Source: Myxococcales bacterium
GTDB taxonomy: Bacteria; Myxococcota_A; Polyangia; Polyangiales; Polyangiaceae
Reading direction: 5' to 3'
DNA length: 64,000 bases
Assembly (NCBI GenBank): GCA_016720545.1
Contig: JADKKK010000002.1
Location: 434,001 to 498,000, forward strand
Positions 8,976 to 18,694 of this stretch are shown piece by piece. Below the pieces are notes generated by a model that did not search any database, had not been told where the DNA came from, and was given only the letters and a program-made list of their open reading frames with translations. Position 1 is the stretch's first letter. The number at the start of each line of letters is the position of its first letter. A program made the translations under genes and the position numbers.

Positions 8976-9137
8976 CGCCGCGCGGCGCGCCGCTGGCCCG
9001 GGATCGAATGCCGCGCGGCCCGCGCGCACCTACGCACGGGTACGGCGCCGCTCGCCACCGGGGTGGACTACGCCGGGTCCAGGACTCTCCACCGTGCAGT
9101 TGCGCACCGGCGCGCCGCAGCTTCTACTGAAAGAATC

Positions 9138-10789
9138 ATGGCGACCTGCCCCACCTGCCACACCCAGTACGCCGACTCGGTCGAGGTCTGCCCCGAGCAC
9201 GGAGCCGCGCTGCTGCCGGACAGCGTGTTCGCCGCGACGGACTCCGACCTCGCGCCTGGCACGCTCGTCGGCGAGTACCGCATCGAGGGGAAGCTCGGCG
9301 AAGGCGCCTTTGGCGCGGTGTACCGGGCGGTGCACCCGATGATCGGCAAGGCCGCCGCGATCAAGGTGATCGGCCGCTCGCTCTCGCACGACCCGCAGAT
9401 GGTCTCTCGGTTCGTGGCGGAGGCGCGCGCGGTCAACCAGATCCGGCACCGCAACATCATCGACGTGTTCGGCTTCGGCGTGGTCCCGGACGGCCGCCAC
9501 TACTACGCGATGGAGCTGCTCGAGGGCATGACCTTCGACTCCTACCTCAAGGCCCACGGGCGCCTCGCGCTCGCCGACGCGCTCCCCATCCTCCGCGGCA
9601 TCGCGCGCGCGCTCGACGCTGCGCACGCGAAGGGCATCTTCACCGCGACTTGAAGCCCGAGAACGTGTTCCTCGTCCTCGACGACGACGGCCCACCGCAG
9701 CCGAAGCTGCTCGACTTCGGCATCGCCAAGCTCACCCAGCCTGGCGAGGCGACTCACAAGACCAAGACCGGCGCCGCCATGGGGACGCCGTACTACATGT
9801 CGCCCGAGCAGTGCCGCGGGCTCGATGTCGACGGCCGCACCGACGTGTACGCGTTCGGGGTCATGGCGTTCGAGGTGCTCACCGGCACTCTGCCGTTCGA
9901 GAGCGCGAGCGCGCTCGACCTGCTCATGATGCACCTGAACGAGCCGGTGCCGCGCGCCTCCGACCGACACCCGGAGCTCGGGACCGCGTTCGACGCCGTG
10001 TTCGCGCGCGCGATGGCCAAGGACAAGGAGGCGAGGCCCACGCTCGCCACCCAAGCGCTCGACGAGATCTCGCACGCGGGCGGGGTCGCGCTCACGAGCT
10101 CCGCCGGCGCGCGCGGCGCGGTGCTCCCAACGTCGGGTCACGTGGTCGCGGCGCGACCTCACGGGGCGACCGAGCTCGCGCACAGCCAGACCCTCGCGCA
10201 GCCCGTGACTCTCGCGGAGCCCCCCGTGATGCCGTCGAAGACCCTCGGCGCGTCCTCGGCCGACGTGGCCTCGCCGCCGCGCCGTTCGCCCGTCGTGCTG
10301 GGCGCCATCGCGCTCGTCGCCGTGCTCGTCGGCGCGGTCGGGGTCGTGGTGGTGAAGGGGCGCTCGACCGCGACCGCCGAGCCCCGCGCCGCAGCCTCCG
10401 CCCCGATTGAGGCGGCGTCCGCGCCGGCCACCGGCGTCACGGCGCCTCCCGCGGCCTCCGTCGCGACCCCGGCGCCGGCGGCGACTACGGTCTCGCTCAC
10501 GGTCGAGGGCGCCACGCTCGACTCGGTCGTCACGGTGGACGGCAAGAAGCTCGGCGTGGGCCAGGGGCCGTTCGTCGTTCCGCGCGGTCAGGCACCGCTC
10601 GTGCTCTCGGTGGCGGCGCCCGGCTACAAGCCGTTCGTGGGGGCGTTCTTGCCCGCGGAAGACGGCAAGGTCGAGGCCCGGCTTGAGCGGGCAGGGGGCG
10701 GCCTGAAGCCCGCCGCGGTTCCCGCGGGACCGGGGAAGCCGGCCCCGACGATCTCGAAAGATCTCGCACAGCCTGACTTTGGCAAGTAG
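9138..10789 (+). pseudogene. Serine/threonine protein kinase with PEGA-like tail, frameshifted in the catalytic loop
   Basis: Starts at ATG 9138 with a zinc-ribbon-like CPTC...CPEHG segment, then GKLGEGAFGAVY (P-loop), AAIKV (ATP lysine) and the alpha-C glutamate. The frame ends at 9653 right after AKGIF. The next frame resumes with LKPENVFL, DFG (LLDFGIAK), SPEQ, a kinase C-lobe, one membrane segment (about 10290-10350) and a PEGA-like domain (10490-10680). Restoring one C near 9641 (ttcaccgcgac to ttccaccgcgac) recreates FHRDLKPEN, so a single-base deletion in the HRD motif separates the halves. As written no active kinase is made. The rest is intact, so a sequencing or assembly error is quite possible. 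The halves could be annotated separately as 9138-9653 and 9650-10789. Confidence 0.85.
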
Positions 10790-10824
10790 TGGATATCAGT
10801 TCCTTTCTTAGGAGACGGGGCGCC

Positions 10825-13110
10825 ATGAAAAGGGGTATCGCGTGGCTCGTGGGGTGCGGTGTGGCGGTGGCCGTGGCCACGTCGTGCGCTGCGCTCGAGC
10901 CCTCCGCTACGGGCTTGTGCGGCAACGGCGTCATCGAGGACTCGGAGGACTGCGACGAGGCCATTCCGGCGACCTCCGGCGCCGCGTGTCTGCCCGCCGG
11001 GCAGCTCAACGCGTGCCACTACACGTGCGGGGTTAAGTCCGAGTGCCCGCCCGCGTGGGGCTGCGACATCAACGAGGGCATCTGCAGGCGCCCAGGCGGG
11101 ACGTACACCCGAAAGCTCCGCCTCGAGACCGGCGCCGTACGTCTCGTGAAGGGCGACTTCGACGGCGACGGTCGCGCCGACCTCGTGCTGTCGCAAGCGA
11201 GCGACCTCGACGGGACGTCCTCCAGCACGGGGTACTTCTTCTCGGAGGGGATGCGCGAGCGCGAGCGCGTCCGGATCCCCACACGGATGGGCCCGCCTCA
11301 CGTAATCCCGTCGGCGCTAAGCGACAAGGCCCTGGGCGTCGAGACGCCGGCGCGTGACTTCCCGCTCTCAGACCTCGGGTTCGCGACGACGCGAGGGGTC
11401 GGGCTGCTGCGCGGAGCCGAGGAAGAGCCGTTCGTCCCGGAGCTTCTACCCTTCCTGAAGGTGGCGGTCGCGAGCGCCCTCGTGCCCATCCCGAGCGCTC
11501 CGGATCCTGCGACTGGGTCCTCCCGAGGCCGGATCACCTACGGGGCCCTGGTCGCAGGCCCCGGCGGCCGCAACACCATGGCGACGGTGCGCCTCGACGG
11601 AGAGAACCCCCCGGCGAAGTACCTCGGCGAAATGGACGGGGACCCCGCGGCGCTCGCATCGGTGACAGCGCCCGCCGGCCGCGCCCTGTGTTTCTCGACG
11701 AAGGCGAACGCGCTCGCCCCTCCGACCACGTCGTGCAGCCACGCGCTCGTCTACTTCAAGGACGCCCCGATGGGGGTCGTCTATATCGTGGACGCCGATT
11801 CGGACGTCATCCCGAAACGTCGTCCGCGCATCCTGGCCCCCGGTCCCATTGACGGTCTCGCGGTGGGCGACGTCGATGGGGACGGCCTGACCGACATCGT
11901 CATCGGGCAAGGCCGGGGGAGCGACAAGGCCAGCTGTCCGCTCATGGTCGCCGGCGCGACGCTCCGCGACACGGCGCCGTCGGGGCTTGATACGCTCGAG
12001 TTCCGTCCGACCGCGTTGCCAAACCTGAGCGCCTGCCGGAACGAACCGTTCGTGGGGCTCGCGGAGCTCAACGGCGACGGCGTCGCCGACTTCATCTACG
12101 GCGGGCGAGTCCTGTTCTCGTCGGGGGCGGCGGGAGGGCCGCGCACCTGGGCCGAGGCCTACCGAAGCCCTGCCTCCCCGTGGACCCAGCTCACCGTTGG
12201 AGACTTCGACGGGGACGGGCGCGACGACGCGGTGCTGGCGGGGCTCGGGCAGGTCGACCTCACGGTGCTGCGCGGGTCACAGGGCGAGGTGCGACCCCTC
12301 ACGGTCCCAACCCCGGAGCCGGTCGACACCGTCGTGGGCGGCTTTTTCGACGGCGATCGCATGCTCGACATCGCGTACTCGACCAAGTCGGACGGGACCC
12401 GCGCCGGTGCGGCTCCAGGCGTCCGCGACGCGGGGCCTCCGCCCCGCGACGCGGGGCTCCTTCGTGACGCCGCCGCGCCCGACGCCGCCGCCGCGCCCGA
12501 CGCCGCGACATCGACGCCGACCCCCTCATCGTCCGTGTACGTCGTGTTTGGTGGCACGGAGCACGAGACGGTTCGTGTCGGGCGCAAGTCCGGCGCGCTC
12601 CAGAACCTGCGCCGACCCCTGTCGGATCCGACGCTCCCCGACATCGACGTCCTCGGCTTGCAGACGCGCACGGCCGCCGAGACGACCCTGTATGCGATCT
12701 ACGCACCCCAAGGCCGCGGGCTCGTCCCTCTCTCGGGGAACACGGGAGAGGGCGGCGTAATCGGCGGTCGCGGGGTCGCGTTCGCCGATCTGCACGGCAC
12801 CGGCAGGCTTGATGCCGTCCGCCTGAAGCTCAAGCAAAACTTCGCCTGCAAGACGGATCCGCCAAAGGCCGGCGTGGAGGTGCAGCCCGACCTGTTGACC
12901 CCGCCTTCGGTGCGAAAGTCGCGCGACGGCGCCATGGATTCGTACGACTCCCCGTACCACCCGCTGTCCCCGCTCGCGGTCGCCGCGGGGCGTGTCGGTG
13001 CGATCCCCATGGCGTTCGCGGTGGGCGCGGCGGGGGCAAGCTCCGCATCTTGGGGGCACGGTGTCGGCCGCAAGTGCCGAAGGGGCCCCTGTCGGCCAAG
13101 CTCGTCTTGA
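10825..13110 (+). CDS. FG-GAP/VCBS-repeat lipoprotein, 3' part out of frame
   Basis: The ATG at 10825 has AGGAG ten bases upstream and begins a lipoprotein signal (VAVATSC). A Cys-rich DUF4215-like segment follows (CGNGVIEDSEDCDE), then FG-GAP/VCBS blades with calcium-type loops: DFDGDGRAD, DVDGDGLTD, ELNGDGVAD, DFDGDGRDD. A DAG/DAA/Pro linker lies at 12430-12530. Such proteins are surface beta-propellers of largely unknown function. The frame ends at 13110 in a tail (GRKCRRGPCRPSSS) that does not fit the family. A base is missing from the G-run near 13033; reading on in the correct frames gives about 180 more residues with two further blades (see 13111-13652). Confidence 0.8.
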   Translation: MKRGIAWLVGCGVAVAVATSCAALEPSATGLCGNGVIEDSEDCDEAIPATSGAACLPAGQLNACHYTCGVKSECPPAWGCDINEGICRRPGGTYTRKLRLETGAVRLVKGDFDGDGRADLVLSQASDLDGTSSSTGYFFSEGMRERERVRIPTRMGPPHVIPSALSDKALGVETPARDFPLSDLGFATTRGVGLLRGAEEEPFVPELLPFLKVAVASALVPIPSAPDPATGSSRGRITYGALVAGPGGRNTMATVRLDGENPPAKYLGEMDGDPAALASVTAPAGRALCFSTKANALAPPTTSCSHALVYFKDAPMGVVYIVDADSDVIPKRRPRILAPGPIDGLAVGDVDGDGLTDIVIGQGRGSDKASCPLMVAGATLRDTAPSGLDTLEFRPTALPNLSACRNEPFVGLAELNGDGVADFIYGGRVLFSSGAAGGPRTWAEAYRSPASPWTQLTVGDFDGDGRDDAVLAGLGQVDLTVLRGSQGEVRPLTVPTPEPVDTVVGGFFDGDRMLDIAYSTKSDGTRAGAAPGVRDAGPPPRDAGLLRDAAAPDAAAAPDAATSTPTPSSSVYVVFGGTEHETVRVGRKSGALQNLRRPLSDPTLPDIDVLGLQTRTAAETTLYAIYAPQGRGLVPLSGNTGEGGVIGGRGVAFADLHGTGRLDAVRLKLKQNFACKTDPPKAGVEVQPDLLTPPSVRKSRDGAMDSYDSPYHPLSPLAVAAGRVGAIPMAFAVGAAGASSASWGHGVGRKCRRGPCRPSSS

Positions 13111-13652
13111 GCGAGCCTCGTCGAGGCGCTGGCGTACGACGTGGACCAGCCGCCCAGCGCCACCAGCGATTGCGTCAATCGACAATCGGACAGCTTGTCG
13201 CCGGCGGAGAGGTTCTCGCTCGTCGACCTCGACGGCGACGGGTACGACGACCTGGTGTTCTCCGACGGCGGGCGGGTTCGCCTCAAGGGGGACGCCGAGA
13301 GTCCGTACGGCCTCTATCCGGGCCTCGTCGTCGTGCTGCGGGGTGACGGCACCGGCAAGTTCTCGCGGGTCTCGCCCCCCGACCTGCGTGGCCGCTCGTT
13401 CGCCAAGGCCACCCTGCCCAACGGCCGCCCGGGCCTCGCGGTCTTGCGCGCTGGCAAAGTTGTATTCTACACGTTCACGAACGGCGAATTCGGCGCAGCA
13501 CCCGCCGCGGACGTGACGCTCGAGGATCCGAACGGCCGTTCGCTCGAGGTCGGTGATTTCGATGGCGACGGGCTGGACGACCTCGCCGTGCTCGGCGGCG
13601 GCGTCTTGAAGATTTACGCAGGCGAGCGCGCGGGCCTCGAGGGACGGGTTGA
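13111..13652 (+). pseudogene. Displaced 3' end of the FG-GAP lipoprotein
   Basis: Coding resumes in the original frame at about 13117 (LVEALAYDVDQPPS) after an apparent extra C near 13116 that compensates the missing G near 13033. Two more calcium-loop blades are present, DLDGDGYDDLVFS and DFDGDGLDDLAVLG, ending at KIYAGERAGLEG. No stop follows in this frame. A TGA at 13650-13652 would end the protein if one more base were missing near 13646, just before the next gene starts. Confidence 0.65.
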
Positions 13653-14937
13653 ACGGGAAGAGAATTCGCCACGCGCGCCCCGGGCACTGGATGGGTCTCG
13701 CCGTTGCCTTCGGCCTTGCGTCCCCGCTCGCAGCTTCCATCACGCCCCGCCTCGCGCGGGCGGAGGCGCCGTCCGCGGCCCAGCCAAGACCCAGTTCAGC
13801 CTCGGCGCGCAGGCCTACAGCACCGCGCGCTACGACGTCGCGGTGGTGGCGTTCGCCGAGGCGTACAGGCTGCTCCCGAGGCCGGAGATCCTCTTTTCCC
13901 TCGCCCAAGCCGAGAAGAAGCAGTGCCTCGCGACCAAGGACGGCGCGCTGCTCAAGAAGGCCCTGAAGCACTTTCGGGAGTACTACGACCGGCCGGAGCG
14001 CCTGGCGGAAGGTCGGAGGCGGTCAACGCGATCTCGGAGCTTGTCGCCCTGCAGAGCACGCCAGGTTATGCCGTCGCCGGCGCGGCGGCGGCCCCCGTCG
14101 CCACACGCGAGGCCACGAGGCTCTCGGTGTACGCGGCCGTCGACGGACAGGCGCGCGGCGCGGAGCTCTACGTCGACGGGCGCAGCCGCGGCGATCTGCC
14201 GTTTTCCGGCCCCGTCTCGGCGGGCAAACACCACATTCACGTCCGGTTGGCGGGGCACGTGCCGGTCGAGCGCGACGTGAAGCTCGCGGAAGGGACCTCC
14301 GAGAGCCTCAGGTGAACCTCGTGGAGCGCCCCGTGGGCGTCGCGTCTGACGCGCCCTCCAGGGACCGACGTCTACATCGACGGGGCGTTCGTCGGGCCGC
14401 ACGCCCTTCGGCGTCGGGGTCGGCCTCACGTCGGGGCCCCACACGGCGGTGCTCGTGAAGAACGGGCGCCGTCTCTTGGCCAAAGAGTTCACGGTCGAGC
14501 AGGGCAAGCCGATGATCGTTCGCGCGCCGCTCGAGGTGTCCACCCAGCGCATCGCGGCGTACGCGGTGGGCACCGTGGGGGTCGCAGGCCTCGTCGCGTC
14601 CGGCGTGTTCTACGGCATCGCCCTCGGCGAAGAGACGCGGGCGCAGAACCGCCAGCTCGACGCGGCATTGGCAACCTCCAACCCCCAAGGGGTCGAGCAG
14701 TACAACAACGCGCTCGCGAACCGCGACTCGTTCCGCGCCGTAGGCACAGTGAGCGCGCTCGGCGGGGCGCTCGCGCTCGCCGGCGGGGTCGCCCTGTTCG
14801 CCTTCGACCGCCCCGATCCGAACAGCGTGCCGATCCGGGCCCGACGGGCCCAGCCGAAAAGCCTGGCGCGGACTTCGAGTTCGCCGCCGCGCCTCTGCTG
14901 CTCCGGGGGAAGGGAGCCGGCGGGCTCGGCACGCTAG
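13649..14937 (+). pseudogene. PEGA/TPR-type secreted protein, broken by several frameshifts
   Basis: Begins at TTG 13649 (GAGGGA just upstream), with a signal peptide MGLAVAFGLASPLAAS in frame 2. Continuation switches frame repeatedly: TPR-like FSLGAQAYSTARYDVAVV in frame 1 (from ~13782), EAVNAISELVALQ and a first PEGA domain in frame 3 (from ~14010), VNLVERPVGVA in frame 2 (from ~14311), TDVYIDGAFVG in frame 3 (from 14346), then TPFGVGVGLTSG and two membrane helices in frame 1 (from 14401). Another break near 14830 would give EKPGADFEFAAAPLLL. Each break is explained by one missing or extra base, mostly in G/C runs. The restored product is a familiar myxobacterial type: signal peptide, TPR-like helices, two PEGA domains, two C-terminal membrane helices. 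Error or genuine decay cannot be separated here. Confidence 0.7.
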
Positions 14938-15014
14938 GAATCGCGCCCGCGCTTCGCGACGCGAGCACGCTTCGGCTTGCGCTTTCTGTTTGCGAGGGAC
15001 CGCGCGTTCGTCGC

Positions 15015-16427
15015 ATGAAGGCGGGCATGCCGTTCAAGAAAGTGCTCGTCGCGAACCGCGGCGAGATCGCCCGCCGCGTCATCCGCACCTGCAAGCGCCT
15101 CGGCGTCCCGACCGTCGCCGTGTACTCCGAGGCGGACGCCCAGTCGCCGCACGTCCGTGAGGCGGACGAGTCGGTGCTGCTCGGCCCCGCGCCGGCGAAG
15201 GACTCGTACCTCAACGTCCCCGCCGTGCTCGACGCGATCGCGCGAACGGGCGCGGACGCGGTGCACCCGGGCTACGGATTCCTGAGTGAAAACAGCGGGT
15301 TCGCGCGCTCCGTCGCCACGGGAGGTGCGGCGTTCATCGGCCCGCCGCCGGCGGTGCTCGACGCGTTCGGCGACAAGATGAAGGCGCGCCACGTCGCGCT
15401 CTCCGCGGGCACCACGCCTGTCCCCGGGACCGACACGCCGCTCGCGCTCGACACCGCGGAGGCGCTCGTGGAGGCCACCGCCGTGGCGGAGCGGGTGGGC
15501 TACCCGGTGATCGTGAAGGCGGTCGGCGGCGGGGGTGGCATCGGCATGCAGATCGTGCGCGACGCCGCGGGCATGGAGCGCGCGCTGAAGAGCTGCTCCG
15601 ACCGAGGGCGCGCGTCGTTCTCGGACGCCCGCGTGTACATCGAGCGCTACGTCGGCAAGCCGCGGCACATCGAGGTGCAGGTGTTCTGCGACGCGCACGG
15701 CGCCGCCTACGCGCTCGGCGAGCGCGAGTGCAGCGTGCAGCGCAGGCACCAGAAGATCATCGAGGAGACCCCGTCGCCGGCGGCCTTCTTCGCGGGCGAG
15801 GCAGGTGAGGCGAGGCGCGCTGCGCTCTACGAAGCGGCGCTCCGCGTGGTGCGCAAGGTGGGCTACGTGGGCGCGGGCACGTGCGAGTTCATCGCCGACG
15901 AGGCGGGCGAGCTCTACTTTCTCGAGGTCAACGCGCGCCTGCAGGTCGAGCACCCCGCGACCGAGATGGTCACCGGCCTCGACCTCGTCGAGTGGCAGCT
16001 CCGCGTCGCCGCGGGCGAGCGCCTGCCCGACTGGTCGCGGTTGCCGCGGACCGGCCACGCGATCGAAGCGCGCATCTGCTGCGAGGATCCGGCGAAGGGC
16101 TTCGTGCCCAAGCCCGGGCCCATCCACGAGCTCGCGTGGACACCGGACGGCGAGGTGCTCACGCGGGAGATCCGCGTCGAGTCGGCCGTCGTCGCCGGCA
16201 ACACCGTCACGCCCTACTACGATCCCATGATCGCCAAGCTGTGCGCCTGGGGCGACACGCGCGCGGCGGCGATCGCGCGGCTCGACGCCCTGCTCGCGGG
16301 GGTCCACATCGCGCCCACCGTGACCAACATGCCGTTCGTGCGGCGCGTGCTCGCGTCGCCCGAGTTTTCGAGCGGCGAGTACGACACGGGGTTCGCCGAG
16401 CCCTTCGCGAAGCGCCCTCCGGCGTAG
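15015..16427 (+). CDS. accC: Biotin carboxylase subunit of an acyl-CoA carboxylase
   Basis: 470 residues, near the usual AccC length of ~450. It has the N-terminal VANRGEIARR motif, the VHPGYGFLSEN segment, the ATP-grasp glycine loop KAVGGGGGIGM, biotin carboxylase motifs (RHIEVQVF, ERECSVQRRHQK) and the metal-binding LEVNARLQVEHPATE. It charges biotin on a carrier protein with bicarbonate using ATP, for malonyl-CoA or a related acyl-CoA. No accB, accA/D or carboxyltransferase gene lies nearby, so its partners are elsewhere. It could serve acetyl-, propionyl- or methylcrotonyl-CoA carboxylase. Confidence 0.92.
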   Translation: MKAGMPFKKVLVANRGEIARRVIRTCKRLGVPTVAVYSEADAQSPHVREADESVLLGPAPAKDSYLNVPAVLDAIARTGADAVHPGYGFLSENSGFARSVATGGAAFIGPPPAVLDAFGDKMKARHVALSAGTTPVPGTDTPLALDTAEALVEATAVAERVGYPVIVKAVGGGGGIGMQIVRDAAGMERALKSCSDRGRASFSDARVYIERYVGKPRHIEVQVFCDAHGAAYALGERECSVQRRHQKIIEETPSPAAFFAGEAGEARRAALYEAALRVVRKVGYVGAGTCEFIADEAGELYFLEVNARLQVEHPATEMVTGLDLVEWQLRVAAGERLPDWSRLPRTGHAIEARICCEDPAKGFVPKPGPIHELAWTPDGEVLTREIRVESAVVAGNTVTPYYDPMIAKLCAWGDTRAAAIARLDALLAGVHIAPTVTNMPFVRRVLASPEFSSGEYDTGFAEPFAKRPPA

Positions 16428-16464
16428 GCGCCAGGCGTCTGCGCGACCGCGGAGTCACCTCGGA

Positions 16465-17403
16465 CTACACGGGAGTGAGCAGCGGGCGCCCTTCGAGGAG
16501 CGCCACCACGTTGTCCGCCGCGAGCATGGCCATGGCGCGGCGGGTCTCCGCCTCGGCGCTGCCGATGTGCGGCACGAGCACCGCGTTCTCTCGCAGCAGC
16601 AGCGCGGGGTGCACCTTCGGCTCGTGCTCGTAGACGTCGAGGCCGGCGGCGAACAGGGGCCCGTGAGCGAGCGCTTCGGCCAGCGCCTCCTCGTCGACCA
16701 CCGCGCCTCGCGACGTGTTCACGAGCACCGAGCCGGGCTTCATGCGGGCGAGCTCCGCGCGGCCGATGAGGTGCCGCGTGGCGGCCGACAGCGGCACGTG
16801 GAGCGAGACGAAATCGGCGCGGGCGAGCAGCTCCGCGAGCGGCACGCGCTCGGCCGCCGGCGCCCCGGGCGGCGGGTCGGCGCGTGACGTGTAGAGTACA
16901 CGCATTCCAAAGCCCTCGGCGCGCCTCGCCACTGCGCGCCCAATTCGCCCGAAGCCGACGACCCCGAGGGTCGCGCCGGCGACGCGCTTGCCGAGCATGA
17001 ACGCCGGGTTCCACGGGGGAAACCCGCCGCTCCGGAGGACCCGCTCGGCCTCGCCGACCCGCCGCGCCGCCGCGAGGAGCAGGGCGAACGCCAGGTCGGC
17101 CGTGGCGTCGGTGAGCACGTCGGGCGTGTTCGTGACCGCCACACCGCGCGCGCGGCACGCGTCGAGGTCGACGTGATCGACCCCGGCGGACACGTTGGCC
17201 ACGAGCTCGAGGCGGGGCAGGCGAGCGAGGAGCCCGCGGTCGACGCGCGTCGTGAGCAGCGGGACGAGGGCGCGCGCGGCCGCGGCCTCCGGGGAGAGCT
17301 CGCCGCCGACGCCGTCGGCGTACACCTCCACGCGCGCGCCGGTCGCGCCGATCCGCCCGAGCGCCTCGGAGGCGAGGGGGCCCGCCACGAGGACGTCAGT
17401 CAT
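16465..17403 (-). CDS. D-isomer-specific 2-hydroxyacid dehydrogenase
   Basis: 312 residues. NAD(P)-binding GFGRIGRAVARR fits GxGxxG, followed by the LVNTSRGAVVDEEAL signature with the catalytic Arg upstream, and the catalytic His in VPHIGSAE. Closest in pattern to glyoxylate/hydroxypyruvate reductases. Likely reaction: NAD(P)H-dependent reduction of a short 2-oxoacid; exact substrate unknown. Its ATG (17401-17403) overlaps the end of the M16-like gene by 8 bases, so it is the last gene of a minus-strand operon. It converges on accC. Confidence 0.88.
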   Translation of the reverse strand: MTDVLVAGPLASEALGRIGATGARVEVYADGVGGELSPEAAAARALVPLLTTRVDRGLLARLPRLELVANVSAGVDHVDLDACRARGVAVTNTPDVLTDATADLAFALLLAAARRVGEAERVLRSGGFPPWNPAFMLGKRVAGATLGVVGFGRIGRAVARRAEGFGMRVLYTSRADPPPGAPAAERVPLAELLARADFVSLHVPLSAATRHLIGRAELARMKPGSVLVNTSRGAVVDEEALAEALAHGPLFAAGLDVYEHEPKVHPALLLRENAVLVPHIGSAEAETRRAMAMLAADNVVALLEGRPLLTPV

Positions 17404-18694
17404 TCGCGTCGGCGTCCGCGTCGAACGGCACGACGCGCACGTCGTCGAGCCTCGGCAGCGCCGCCCGCAGCTCGGCCTCGATCGTGCTCGCGGTCCCGAC
17501 GACGACGATCGCGAGATCTTGCGTCGAGATCCGCTCGCGCACGGCCGCGGACGCGGACGCGGCCGTCGTCGCGCGGACGCGCTCGAGGTACGAGGTGTGG
17601 TAGTCGGCCGGCAGCGCGAGCGTGTGGGTGTCCAGCGCCTGGTGGAGGCGCTTCGTCGGCGTGTCGATTTCGAACGCGTGCGATCGGACGAGGTAATTTC
17701 GCACGAACGCCGTCTCGCGCGGGGTCACGCCTCGCTCGACGAAGCGCTCGAGGAGATCGAGCTCCAACGCGACACACTTCGGGGCGTCGGTCGACGCCGG
17801 GAAGGTCCAGACGGTGAGCGCGTGGCGCACGCGCTCCACCGAGAGCCTCGCGCTCGCGCCGTACGACCAGCCGCGCTTCGAGCGGACCTCGCGCATCAGC
17901 CGCGAGGTGAACGTACCGCCGAAAATGGCCGTTCCGACGAGCAGCGGGACGTGGTCGGGGTCGTGGCCCGAGGTGCCCAGCGCGCCGATGAGGATCTGCG
18001 TCTGCGAGCGCTCGGGCTTGTCGACGATCACGAGGCGCCGGCCGCGCGGCCCGGGCGGATCGTGGAGGGCGTCGAACGACGGCGCGGCGCCGCTCGGGAG
18101 CGCGGCCGAGAGGCGCTCGGCGATCTCCGAGGCCTCCTGCGCGCCCACGTCGCCGGCGAAGCCGAAGGTCGCGGTCTCGCGCAGGTAGTGCCCGCGGTAG
18201 TGGGCCTCGAGCGTCTCTGGCGTGATCGTGGCGAGGGTGCGAGGGCGCCCCTGGGCCGAGCGGCCGAACGGGTGTCCCTCGAACATCGCGGCGCGGAAGG
18301 CGACCTGCGCGAGGTGGCGGTCGCTGTCGCGCGCCTCGATGAGCTCCGCGAGCACCTTCTTGCGCAGTCGCTCGACCTCGTCGGGTGCGAACGCGGGGCT
18401 CCCGAGGACCTCGGCGAGCAGGTCCACGAACCCGCCTAGATTGCGACGGATCACCTGCGCGTGCAGGGTGGTGGTCGTCGCGCTCACCTCCACCGACAGC
18501 TCGCCCCCGAGGCGGTCGAGCGCGGCCTCGAGCTCGCGCGCGGAGCGGCCGCGGGTGCCGCGGCGGAGCATGCGACCCGTGAAGCGCGACAGGCCCTCTT
18601 GTCCATGGGGATCAAAGAACGCCCCGGTGCCGAACGCGACGACGAGGTTGACCACCGGCAGCGCCCGCGAGGGCTCATGGAGGACGCGCGTCAT
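17396..18694 (-). CDS. M16-family peptidase-like protein lacking the zinc motif
   Basis: About 432 residues from the ATG at 18694, which overlaps the stop of the upstream peptidase as ATGA. The fold pattern is M16 (VVAFGTGAFFDP, LEAALDRLGGELSV, a duplicated alpha/beta roll), but the HxxEH site is replaced by GLSRFTGRML. Two-subunit bacterial M16 enzymes pair a zinc-bearing chain with a non-catalytic chain that supplies the substrate Arg/Tyr pair; this is probably the latter. An upstream in-frame start at 18766 would run into the neighbouring gene and is not preferred. Confidence 0.85.
   Translation of the reverse strand: MTRVLHEPSRALPVVNLVVAFGTGAFFDPHGQEGLSRFTGRMLRRGTRGRSARELEAALDRLGGELSVEVSATTTTLHAQVIRRNLGGFVDLLAEVLGSPAFAPDEVERLRKKVLAELIEARDSDRHLAQVAFRAAMFEGHPFGRSAQGRPRTLATITPETLEAHYRGHYLRETATFGFAGDVGAQEASEIAERLSAALPSGAAPSFDALHDPPGPRGRRLVIVDKPERSQTQILIGALGTSGHDPDHVPLLVGTAIFGGTFTSRLMREVRSKRGWSYGASARLSVERVRHALTVWTFPASTDAPKCVALELDLLERFVERGVTPRETAFVRNYLVRSHAFEIDTPTKRLHQALDTHTLALPADYHTSYLERVRATTAASASAAVRERISTQDLAIVVVGTASTIEAELRAALPRLDDVRVVPFDADADAND

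Noticed and set aside
8975..8988. GCGCCGCGCGGCGC palindrome after topoisomerase VI subunit A as a terminator
   Set aside because: Only G and C, no T-run, and such palindromes are common in this composition.
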